Assembly (NCBI RefSeq): GCF_021018805.1
Contig: NC_086247.1
Location: forward strand, 91,806,140-91,870,139
DNA from: Prinia subflava
Taxonomy: Eukaryota > Chordata > Aves > Passeriformes > Cisticolidae
Direction of reading: 5' to 3'
Length of the DNA stretch: 64,000 nucleotides
Of the stretch, positions 51,801 through 62,271 are shown one piece after another. How positions within the stretch are numbered: the stretch's first letter is position 1; the number at the start of each line of letters is the position of its first letter. A program made the translations under genes and the position numbers. The notes under the pieces were generated by a model, which was not told the DNA's origin, made no database searches, and saw only the letters and a program-made list of their open reading frames with translations.

Positions 51801-54765
51801 AGCAAATGCAAGCAGCCACAAAGTGAAGTGTACGCTCCTCTTACAGTTTTGTTTATACATCCAACTTGCAAAAAGTTGACATCTAGATGCAAATATAAGG
51901 TTATTGCCAAAGTAGGCTTTACATAGTCTTGCTTTAATCTGGTGGAGGAGTTTGCACCTATCTCCATCTACATAAACTAGGTGCATACAGCATCCATATA
52001 TAACTTAGAGTGTCCCAGACTTGCAACTATTACAAAATTCCAGCAAGTAACACTGTAAGATATAGCGCAACATGATCAGAAAGCAACGTGAAAGGATGAA
52101 TTAAGGAATGAGATTATTTCTGCTCCACCTGTTTAAATGTTAATAAAGGTTTGGAGTAATGACTCTTTCCTGTGTATTGTGATCATGCTTTAAAGAAATT
52201 GGAAGAAATTCTGGTGTACCAAACCTCATCAACAGCATTGATTCCAAAAATGGAGGATAATGCAGTCTCTTCCATGCAGTCAATGTTAAAACTCATAAGT
52301 ATTTTAAAAGGTCTGATAAACAGTATACAGCTCATACATGTTCAGACAGTAGGCTGGTTAATATTTTATGGTTTATCTGATAAAGTTAACAAAAGAATTT
52401 AAGTTGGAGTGGAGGCATACACTGAATATTTCATCACCTTCTTAATTGCAGAATACAGACAAGACTTTTTTTCCCCCTTTGGGACAAATAAATGTTATTA
52501 CTGATGGGAATCAGTTTGGCAATTAGGTTAAATCCAACTGAAACCAACCAGAATTTGAGTGCTGAAAACATCACAGTTAAAACATATTCAGCCAACTCTA
52601 TTAATTTACATGATGAAGCAGAAATGTTGATAGCAAAGCTTGTGTAACTCAGCAAGCCGAGGTTACATTAACACACAAGAAAACACTGCTTTGTGCTTTT
52701 TTCTTGTACTTAATTTGCAGTTTTCAGGAGCTGCTATTCTTTTGCACAGCAGACAATATGATATACCTAAGGCTTTTCATTCCAACTTCTGATTTAAAGG
52801 TCTTCAGCTTGTGCTGCAGACCTTAGCCTTGAAGCCAAGTGCAAATTAGCTTTAAATCAATGAAGCTGATTAAAGCTTCATTGTGACTGAGCCCTTTAAT
52901 AGGAGAAGTGGGGGATGGTAAAGATCCACTTGAACATGGCAAAAGAGCTGCCTCTCAACTTGGAACATATGTAATGCTTTTCAGTTCCACTTTACCCTGA
53001 CAAAACCATGAAGGGCTTAAGGCCATTTACCTGCTGACAGGGTAAAACCAAAGTCCCAATTCAGTGGGAAAGGCCAAGAATCAGATGTTGCTAGGCAAGC
53101 TGAAAGTAAAAGGTTGCTTTCAAAAATAGTGGAGGGGGGAGAAAAGAGGGCAAAGCCAGGAGCTAGACATCAAAATATCTCTCAACAATGGAACCAAGGA
53201 ATACATTTCCCACCTTCCCTTCTGCTGTAGCAGACTTTTTGGGTTTGTTTTTGTGTGGTTTTTTAATTTGTGTTTAATTTTTAATATACAAGTCACTATT
53301 TAGAGAAGTGAGTTGTAGGTAAGATGTACTGCTATGAAAGGAATTAGTTCTTTCATGGAGTTCCACGCTCAAAACAAGCCACTTGTCTCCAGGGGCTTGC
53401 TCTCTCTCAGAATGCAGACAACCTGCCAGATTCACCTTCAAAAAACAATAACAGTACCAAATGAGAGCAGAGGAAGATCCTTATGCTGCTTTGTATACCA
53501 CCGTGGGAATCCACATTACACAAATGCTGGGGTTGCTTTACTTTCTTTCCTCGTACTTTAGTACAGCACAAAAATATGTAACTTTATCAAAAAGGTTTCT
53601 TTCTACATACATATTTGAGAATCTTCACAAAAGATTAAAATATAGAAATAATATCATATTCCAAGATACTGAAATTCACTTCTTCAACAAGAGTAGATAA
53701 TGCTCAGTGTATTGCTAAATTACACACAGAGCACCAAGATAAATCTCATCACACTATCCTGTTTGAAGTCTTAGCCTTGAAGATGAATTTCTTCTCTGAT
53801 GGCAACTCAGCCATCCCAAGTCCCTCAAGTTCTTGACTTTCACCTCCAGACATACAATAAGAGACAATACTGAAATTCCTGAGACTACAGGGTGCTGCAA
53901 AGGGGAAATAAAGTTGCAATGCTTTGACAAGTTAAAAGTTTTAATAAGGGTAGCAACAATCATGCTTAAAATAAAAAAGCTTTAATATTAGAGAAGAGGA
54001 TTAACAATACAGCCCAGTGCTTGACAAATGGTTATCGGAGAAAATGAAGAAGTCATGCAAGGAAAGTGATCCTGGGTAGCTTGCTTGGTATGCAGAGTTA
54101 ACCTTTTAGGTTAGCTCTACTTCACTTACTCTTCCCTGATCTATTATACAATCACTCTGAGCAGATGCCAATTTAGCTCTAGCACCACACTCTACAAACT
54201 TTAAGTCAGTCATAGTAAACAATAGTGTGTGATGATAAAATATTAAAAACCTGTTACAAAGGTTCACTTGCCCAGAGCTCATTTTTTGGAAGATAAAACA
54301 AATCTCAGGTTAATTCAGGATTAAAAGCTGAAATTCTCTCAGAGCAGACTTCAACACATGGACTAGTCTACCAACTGCAGTGTCCAATTCCCTGATGTTA
54401 TCACCTGTATTTTGTGTACAGAAGTCCTTAAACCAGATTATTGTCCAGTTTCCTGAGTTATGAAAAATATTTAGGAACACACAAACTTTTCATTTGGCTA
54501 TCACAACTCACTCATGAACTAGCTCTGTTGATTACTCTGGAGTATAAGCATTCAGCCACATTGATGGGAGGCCATTTGCTGGGCTCAATTCTCACACTGC
54601 TTCGCTTCGGCAAATACACAAAGCCAGTCCTCAGACTCTCACAACTTCTGTCAAAGCAGCAGATTGCTCTGGGTCTCCACAGGTATATTGGCAAGCTGAC
54701 CATGTTTATCCTTGTTAAAAGCAAGGATTTAAATCTGTACAAAGCCACGCCACAGTAGATTCTCT
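48846..54765. other. Single-copy DNA with a GC-rich block and a candidate enhancer
   Basis: No gene is supported. The part at 51000-51480 is GC-rich and gives overlapping open frames in at least four phases, as expected from composition rather than coding. A T14 run lies at 49946-49959 and an A13 run at 50399-50411. A candidate conserved element at 52790-53050 is listed separately. Confidence 0.55.
52790..53050. promoter_or_regulatory. Candidate conserved non-coding element with two inverted repeats
   Basis: A non-repetitive stretch with homeodomain-type sites (CAAATTAGC, TTTAAATCAATG, GATTAAAGC). It holds a perfect 9-bp inverted repeat, AATGAAGCT/AGCTTCATT, with a 6-base loop at 52859-52882. 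A second 9-bp inverted repeat, TTTACCCTG (52991-52999) with CAGGGTAAA (53038-53046), is separated by 38 bases. The look is that of a conserved vertebrate enhancer; conservation is inferred, not seen. Confidence 0.25.
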
Positions 54766-55445
54766 TCTTAGAATAACAGAATGGCTTGGTTTGGAAGGGG
54801 ACCTTAAGGATCCTGTATTTATGACCTCCCTGCTGGGGACAGGGACACCTTCCACCAGATAAGGTTGTTCAAAGCTCCATCCACCCTGGCCTTGAACAAT
54901 TCCAATGGATTCCAATTCCAATGGATTCCAATTCCAATGCCCAGCTTCTCTGGGCAACCTGTTCCTGTGCCTTACTCACAATGAAGAATTTCTGCCTAAT
55001 GTCTGATCTAGACCTACTCTCTTCCAGTTTGAATCCATTCCCCCTTGTCCTGCCACTGCATGCTCTAGTATAAAAATCCCTCTCATCTTTCTTGTAGGCT
55101 CCCCCCAGGTACTAGAAAGCCACAATTTGGTCACCCCGAAGCCTGCTCTTCTCCCAGCTGAAGAAACCAAATTCTCTCAGCCTTTCCTCACAGATGAAGT
55201 GTTTCATTCCTCTAATTGTCTTGGTGGCCTCCTCTGAACTCACACCAAAAGGTCAGTGACACTCCCGTGCTGGGAAGCCCAGAGCTGGATGCAGCACTAC
55301 AGGTGGGGTCTCACCAGAACAGAGGGACAGAATCCCCTTGCCCTCTCCCTGTTGGCCAGGTTGCTTTGGATACAGCCCAGGACACATTTGGCTTTCTGGT
55401 CATGTCTGGTCTATCATCCACCAGCACTCCCAATTACCCTCCTAA
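54766..55445 (-). mobile_element. CR1 LINE 3' fragment with C-terminal coding remnant
   Basis: The plus strand begins AGAATAACAGAATGGCTTGG (worn terminal repeat and 3' end). It passes through CTTCTCTGGGCAACCTGTTC, CCCCTTGTCCTGCCACTGCA, CCCAGAGCTGGATGCAGCAC and AGGTGGGGTCTCACCAGAAC, reaching CATCCACCAGCACTCCCAAT. On the minus strand the frame at 54976-55170 resembles the CR1 ORF2 C-terminus (the GNGFKLK-type segment appears as MDSNWKR). The frame is broken upstream of that by stops, and about 20 bases appear to be missing near 55402. It carries a private 16-bp tandem expansion at 54898-54939. Confidence 0.95.
54898..54939 (+). repeat. 16-bp tandem expansion inside CR1
   Basis: The unit AATTCCAATGGATTCC occurs at 54898-54913 and 54914-54929, followed by ten bases of a third copy. 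The other CR1 copies in this window have a single, unexpanded version of this segment (near TTAACACTTTCAGAGATGGG at 38.2 kb). The expansion therefore arose after insertion or in this sublineage. Confidence 0.93.
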
Positions 55446-58400
55446 TCCTTCCTTCCTGGATTTTAGTTATAAGAGATCTACACTGAATATGAAGAAAGAA
55501 GTATTTGCTCTTCTCTACACAGTATTTTTCTTTGGCCAATCTACACCTTCTCATCCAGAATGAGAAACAACTTTTCATCATTAATTGGCCAAAATAAAAC
55601 ATACTTTGAATGACAGCAATGCACCTCTGACTAAATTAACAAACAGAGTTACAGATGACGGTAGTCACCCACCTCATACCTGAAAGTTCAACAAGAGTGG
55701 ACCAAATGCAGAAGCACTCACACTACATTTACAATTTTAATTTCTAGTCAGCAAGCTGGCAGTTCCCTTTCAAAAAATGCTTCAGCATTTTTGGTTTGGT
55801 TTGGGTGATTTTATTATCTACTATAAAACATGAAGCTCTGAAGCAAGCAGTGTATCTGCTGCAGCAATATTAGTCCTTGTCATCTCATTTCCATATTTTA
55901 TTAGTAGACATGTCAAATATTGCAGGTTCCATGTTACCACAGATTTGACCAGATCAGCAATAAAATCCTACCACAAGTGAAGAGAAATCCTCTTCAGTGG
56001 TAGATATTTCCCCTTTGACACATTCTATGTTTTGGGGTTTTTTTCTTCTTCTAACACACCAATATCAGCTGGTATCTGTGAGCTAACATTTACTATATCC
56101 TTTAAAAACTTTTAACGTACAATTTGTCATCCAAATCTTTCCTAATTGGAATTCACTTTACTACTCACAGAATATGTTTTGGTATTTGAACAAGTTGAAT
56201 ATCAGCACTAGGATCTGGAGGAAATGGGCAACTGTTCTGTGTGTGGGAAAAGGTGGGAGCTGATGAGAGATTCATATTTTATGTAGCATTAACTAACTGG
56301 TAGAATATAAAGGTTTTTTGTGTAGGTACTATTCACAACTCTCTGAAAACACGTTAGTTTGGAAACGCACAAAGAAACAAGAGTTTACCACAGAACAACA
56401 CTGATTTTTACCTACCAAAACTGCAACAGACATCTCTCAAAGCCTTCAAGACTACTGAGCGAAAGCAACTGTTCTACTTATTGTTGATATCCATATGTTA
56501 GCACCATAAATAGACAATTTGCCTTCAGTGCTTCCTGTAATAGGAAACAGACAAATTTATGGGCGTCCGTTTTCTGATCCGTCTGTAGCTGCTCTTGGCA
56601 TAGGACTGGGAGACCTCATTTCACTTCTAGCTGCATCCACACAAGCTTCAAAAGTCAGTGCCTTTATTTCTCTACTTACAATTTTGGAACAGCCCCTGCC
56701 ACAAGGCAGTAGAGCAGACAGAAGGACTGGTACAACCACAGAGCTCCAGACATAATTTGTTGAGCTATCTCTAAGACCTATCTAAGACAAACCTGTTGTG
56801 CCACTCAGAGGCTCAGATCCAGTAACTTCTGATCCCTTTGTCCCCAGAAATGTGGAATACTGCAGAACATGGCTTTTAATGACTGCATCTGAGCTGCTAC
56901 ACGGGAGACTTGTAGACCACCGGTTCAAGACATTTTAGCATTAGGTGTCCTAAATTAAAATAAATAACAAGTGCCCATAATTAAAGACTCCCAGATAATT
57001 CAAGAAATACATTTAAGTCCAAGAAAGATCAAACAATACTAGATGTGGCCTCACACTTCACAGCACAGGCAGATGTTGTGAATGGAGTTTCAGAGAGCCT
57101 TCAACACAGACAGCTATGCACTCCTAAAGAGAACTTACCTGCTACCAAGACAGGCACTGCCTATCATTATATCCCAACAGTATTTGCTGATATCACAGGA
57201 AATGTGATCCAAAGACTGCATTGTGGATGAGAGGTCTATATGGTTTTCATCCATAAATTGGGGAGTACACAGCCATTTCCCACTATTTTGACATTAGAAA
57301 AAAATAAAACAAAAAGTTGACTTTAATTTCTATCATCACAAATCAAACCCCATTTTTCTATTACTCCAGACAGGATTTGTCTCCAACAGCAGTTACTTTG
57401 TGAAATGTTTCACTGCATTAGGAGAACATCTTAAAGGTCAAATTGATAAAACCCACCTATCACAAGACAGGTAGGACACTGAAAGCTCCTCTTTCCCCTC
57501 CCAGTTTACGGTTTATCTTAAGTGCATTAAAATAATTTTGCTTTGCACAAACTTGCTCTAAAACCAGAATCACCACTTATAACCTTAAACATACATTACC
57601 TGGCTTTCAAAATATAACCAGCTCACCTCTTTGGCAAATTCAAAAATCTGACATGAAATTTCTAGATGGAGCCAAAATATGGGCCTGAGCTTGCTGTTCC
57701 TTTTTTCCCCTCTTTTGTCCGGCCACTTAGTAATAAGTATGAAGAGAGAAGAAGAGAAGGATCTGAACAGGCCAAGCACATTTACCTTTGTTTGATTTTA
57801 CTTAATAAACCAGGATGAGAGTAGAAGTTGTCTCATAATCTGATCTCGGGCAAATGTTACAGTATACAAGTTCACATTACTATTATTTAGACAATCCTAG
57901 AAAATTCAGCCCAAGCAATAAAATCAATACTAGAAACTGAAGGTAGTTGATATGTCAAAACCAAGGAAATGGATATAAATCTAGCCTGAACAGAAGTGGA
58001 TTTGCATACAATGCACACAGCGTAAGTTATTTCTCAGGTAGCTTGGAAATATGGCAACAGCTTCATTCTGCTTTGAAAAGCACAAAATATCAATTTTAAA
58101 ATTAACCAAGTCAATTGGGGACATCGTATTTGCAGACAATAAAGGAAACAAAAGGAAGGTGATATTTCAGTTGATAATAAAACTCACCTTCCTTCCTGCA
58201 AGATGTAAAAAGAAGGAAAAACTCTGAAGACTTCAGAGCAGCTATTGCTACTGAGACACCTGAGGGCTGGTAGATAATATGAATTGCAAGAAACATGCAA
58301 TAGGCCTTCTATTCGAAATTTGTTTTTCACACAGTTAATACAATAACAACTTCTCCTGCAAGAGAGGTCAATCTACCCACACATTAACCCCCAAACAAGC

Positions 58401-59924
58401 AGCACTCTGAAAATCAAAATGTGATTGCAAATTTCTTGCATGCCAAGATGAAGGAGTTTTTCATTTCCATCTATTACTAACCAGCATTTTACATTCATTA
58501 TGGTCAGGGGGTGAAGTGAGAACTAGGTACTTGCTGGTTCTGAATGCCAGCTCTTTCTTGATTACATTACCAGAGAATTAACATACAGAATCTGTATTAA
58601 AGCAGTAGAAATGGGCTTACTTATAGCAACTTCCATAGCTGAGGATTATATAGGAATTTCACATTCCAACTCAGAAATTTAAAAGGTTAAAAAATAGCTG
58701 TATAACATATACATTGCTGCAAAGAAAGGTCTAAAAGATCCAGGCTTTTAGCATTACAATGACCGGAAGGCTATCTGTTTTTGTAAGCATTTCTTTAAAT
58801 CTCACTCAGTGGGCTAGCAACCCCTGGCTTTGAGGGAGTGAGGGGTTTTGTTTTGTTTCTGTGACGCAGTCACTGACAAGCTCAAAATAAAACTTAGAAA
58901 ACTTAACATAACCTCCAAATCTATGTCCTAACTCTTCACACTAGAAATTGCCAAAATGACAAGTTACAATGACTCCTATAAGGTCATTACAATCTGCAAA
59001 CCTTGGAGAAGATCCACTGAACTAATTTTAAAAGGAAAGAGGATCTTGCCTAAAGCAACAAGTAGGATAAGCAGTCTTAAGAAAGTTTAAGACCATAATA
59101 CACTTCTTGCAGAACTTCTTTGCCATTTACAACATAAATGTACCCCAAGCACCCCAACCAGGAACCTAAGTAGTGAATAGTTCCATAGTGGATTTATGCA
59201 TTAACCCACCTGTATTAGGAACTTGGATTTACAATAAATGCAATAAAAGAAACAGAAAGCAAGGGAAAAGACAGTGACTCTTTTATAAATGAGTCATGTA
59301 TCGTATTAGCTGTTGTTAGTTGCATGACAGATTGTTTTGTTAATCAAATCATTCTCTGAGTGCAAGTTATAAGCAGTGTATTACATGGCATTCATATAAA
59401 ATAATTTGAGTCACATATCTTTTCTAAAAATAGTTTATCTATTTCTTTCCAGTGAACTTTAATCACTTCAAAGAAAATCCTTTAGAAAAAAGCTTCAGCA
59501 TGGCACTGCTTTAACAAAGATGTATTATTTCCAAATGCTAGTTCACTTGCATATGGCCAGTTCACACCGTGGGCCGAGTGAACTTCAGGGGCCTTCCAGG
59601 TGCCAGAAACAAGGAATACCTGTCAGAGCTATAAACTTTGGAGCCAGTAGCTGAGTTGGTTCCATTCTTTGCTCTACACGATCAACCAAAACAATTTACT
59701 CACTATAACATGGCCAACAGCATCCTACTCAATGTTGCACATGTGCCTTGTTGTGAGCAACCAAATGGATATCACACACCACTTCTGCTGCTAAAACAAC
59801 AGGGATATAGCTGGGTTACCTGTAGAGCTAGATTTTTACTGCTCTAGAGTCAAGGCACTCCTTGACACATACTAATAGGGCATTTCTATTTCCTACAGAA
59901 AGCAGACAAGTTGGGTGATCATTT
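55446..59924. other. Single-copy AT-rich DNA, nothing recognised
   Basis: No gene, RNA or transposon is supported. A 45-base imperfect hairpin at 59540-59584 is described as a finding. The open frames at 56519-56755 have no recognised domain. Confidence 0.6.
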
Positions 59925-60090
59925 AGGAGCCAGATCCAACAGCTGTAAAACATTCCATGGCTTCAGACAATGGGTTAGACAAGCATCTATCAGGAAAGCC
60001 ATTGCTACAGGTGATCTTGCCAGAGAATAGGGAGATGGACTAGAGAGATACTGAGGGCCTCCCCAGCTATGCTTTCTAAGATTCTCTGTT
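59925..60090 (+). mobile_element. CR1 LINE 3' untranslated fragment
   Basis: The stretch reads TTAGACAAGCATCTATCAGG, then TGATCTTGCC, GGGAGATGGACTAGAGAGAT and a worn end near CTTTCTAAGATTCTCTG. This matches the 3' end of a CR1 subfamily with GACAAGCATCT and GGACTAGATGACCTC blocks, different from the subfamilies at 19.4 and 38.1 kb. It is strongly 5'-truncated and old. Confidence 0.7.
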
Positions 60091-60254
60091 TTCTACTCTC
60101 TTGAAAGTATAGAGGGAGTAAACCAACAAGGGTTTGCTTCTCAGTATATAGCTCATGGCAGTAAGAACAGCACTGCAGGATTTTGTGGCATTTGTACAAA
60201 GGTTCTTTGAGAGAAAGCAGCCACCTTTTTCACAAAACAGCTGCATTCAACCCA

Positions 60255-60965
60255 CCTAGCTGACAGAGAAAAAGCCAGATGATGTAATCAGTAAAGTTTT
60301 TGATACTATCTCTCACGGAACACCTCTGGACAAAGCGTCCAGCACGCATCTCAGCAACTAGGTTAGGTGATGGGTGAACAACTGGCCCATAGGCTGGGCA
60401 CAGAGGGTGATAGGGAATGGAGTAACGTCAGGCTGGCATCTGGTCATTAGTGGAGTTTTGCAGAGCTCTATCCTTGGCCCAGCTCTCTTCAACCCCTTCA
60501 CTAATCACCTGGACACAGGACTCAAAGGAATACTCAGTAAGTTTGCCAACATCACATTAGGAGTAAGCTGTCAACTCCCTTGAGGGCAGAGAGACCTTAA
60601 GAAATCAGAGGACTGGACAATCACCAACCATATGGAGTTTAACAAGGGCAAGTGCCAGATTCTGCATCTGGGATGGGACAGCCCTGGCTGTGTGTATAGA
60701 CCAGGGAATAAGAGGATGGAGAGCAGTGCTGTGGAAAGTGGGTCCTGGTCTAGGTCAAGGTGAATCTGAGTCAGCAGTGTCCTGGCAGCCAGGAGGGCCA
60801 ACCCTGTCCTGGGGGCATCAGGGGCAGCATCACCAGCCAGGCAAGGGAGGGGATTGTCCCCTCTGCTCTGCACTGGGGCAGTGTTGGGTGCTTCAATACA
60901 ATAAAGATATAAAGCCACCAGGCAGCATCCAAAGGAGGGCACAAGGATGGTGAGAGGCTTCACAC
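60255..60965 (+). mobile_element. CR1 LINE fragment with decayed reverse-transcriptase domain
   Basis: In the plus direction this covers the second half of the CR1 reverse transcriptase and the thumb-like region after it. A frame at 60262-60310 reads like ISKVFDTISHGT. The frame at 60374-60583 contains NNWPIGWAQRV, SGVLQSSILGPALFN and LSKFANITLG. The catalytic F-A-D-D box of the family is here F-A-N-I (residues 57-60), so both aspartates are lost. Frameshifts and stops separate later pieces such as MEFNKGKCQILHLG and LQYNKDIKPPGSIQRRAQGW. The 3' untranslated end is missing. Inactive remnant. Confidence 0.93.
60374..60583 (+). pseudogene. CR1 reverse-transcriptase palm remnant
   Basis: This is the longest open piece of the broken CR1 ORF2, 69 codons, starting at an internal Met. 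It holds the conserved order W-x-x-G-x-A-Q-R-V, then S-G-V-x-Q-x-S-x-L-G-P-x-L-F-N, then L-S-K-F-A. In active elements this part copies the element's RNA into DNA at the target site. Loss of the two catalytic aspartates and the truncation to 69 codons rule out activity. Confidence 0.85.
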
Positions 60966-61578
60966 TGCTGCCATGCCAGCCTTATAAAGAAGAAATTCAG
61001 CAAATACTGGAGGATTTACAGATACTCTGATGCTACTGAAAGTCAGCATGAACAGTGACAAAAGAGGTTTTTTAGGAGGAAGGTTCTAATCAATGAAAGA
61101 AATGGAAGCATCCAGTTGTCAAGTAGAGTTCTACAGCATTAATATTTCTTTCAGGGTTTTGGCATAATAAAAGCATAGCAATGGAGAAAGATAAATCTAC
61201 TCACAATAGAAGTGTCTTGTAGCATCCATGGAATCACTCTATCCCAGGAGCTGTCACTCCAGAGCATTTTATGAACTAACAGTTTGCTACAAAGAACTTA
61301 TCGTCATACAGTAGAAACAAGGAGAACAAATTAAACAGAAGCCAGGATAGAAAAATACATATTTAAGAGTCATTCTGACCACCTAAAATTCGCTCCTGAG
61401 CATCAGTATGTTTTTGGACAAACACACACCTGGGTATTTCTGAAACTGATTCCTGAGATGCTGTATGTCCCTTCTTCTGAGGTCACTAACATCCAAGACA
61501 TCTAGGGGCTCATTAAACAGCAAGATGCAAAAGGTTGGGGGAGGGGGAAATCAGTAGTTTATTTCAGTAACAGTCACT

Positions 61579-61612
61579 TAAAAAAAAACCAAAAAAAAAC
61601 CAACAACCAAAA
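61579..61612 (+). repeat. A-rich (AAAACC)-like tract
   Basis: Two runs of eight to nine A residues are each followed by CC, then CAACAACC and six A. It is the same class as the A/C-rich tracts at 12.8 and 13.8 kb. Confidence 0.8.
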
Positions 61613-61851
61613 AATCCCACCATCGTTTATAATGTAGAACTCCCTCCAAAATTAGCTTACACACTGATATAAATTGGTTTTCTTTGTGGTCTAAAATTGA
61701 CTTGCAGTTCACTACTTAGTCAGAAAATAGCTACTGAAAAGCCCTGGCCTCAGAGCTTTTGGACTGTGGACTCCTTTCATCGTGTAAACAAATGCTTCAG
61801 ATTTAAAGCTTTCCCATAATTGTTATGCTAACCTTGGAGCGAAACCTCTCC

Positions 61852-61859
61852 ATTTGCAT
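61852..61859 (+). promoter_or_regulatory. Octamer (POU-type) site
   Basis: The exact octamer ATTTGCAT lies in a non-repetitive stretch that also holds TAATTG upstream. A single 8-base match occurs by chance about once in every 30-60 kb counting both strands, so alone it is weak. Confidence 0.2.
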
Positions 61860-62235
61860 TTGAAGGAGCTAAATATTAGGCAGGAAAGAAAGTGGTCTTT
61901 TTAAAAGCATGAGAAAATGTTCCTTCTTTTTGGTCCTCAACCATCTGGGCAGGCCCTGCTCCTCTCTCTCTCCCTGGCAAAGGCAGAGGGAAGGAAAAGG
62001 GGCACGGATGGTGGTAATCTTGCTGAAAGAGAATTAAGGAATTCCTTCAAAACATGAATGAATGAGACTTCCTATAGGGGAGGGGAGTCTGTCTTCCAAA
62101 GAGATGTGAGAGGTTGTAGGCAGGGGGGAGGGAACAGGGACACAAATACATCAGTGAGCTAGTGAGTGATGCAAGAAGCACCTATGTTTTATTATGGTTT
62201 TTTCTCAACACGTTCTGGAACCCAGAGCCAGATTT

Positions 62236-62271
62236 CTTTATAGACCCCCGCGTGTGAACCCTGCAGCCAAT
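62236..62271 (-). promoter_or_regulatory. Possible minus-strand promoter: CCAAT box and TATA box
   Basis: Read on the minus strand, an inverted CCAAT box (ATTGG, plus 62267-62271) is followed by a CG-containing G run (CGCGGGGGTC, about 62243-62252) and TCTATAAAG (plus 62236-62244), an ordinary core-promoter order though with compact spacing. A start would be expected near 62210. No coding exon is recognised downstream, and an AATAAA occurs only about 20 bases after that point. Confidence 0.2.
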
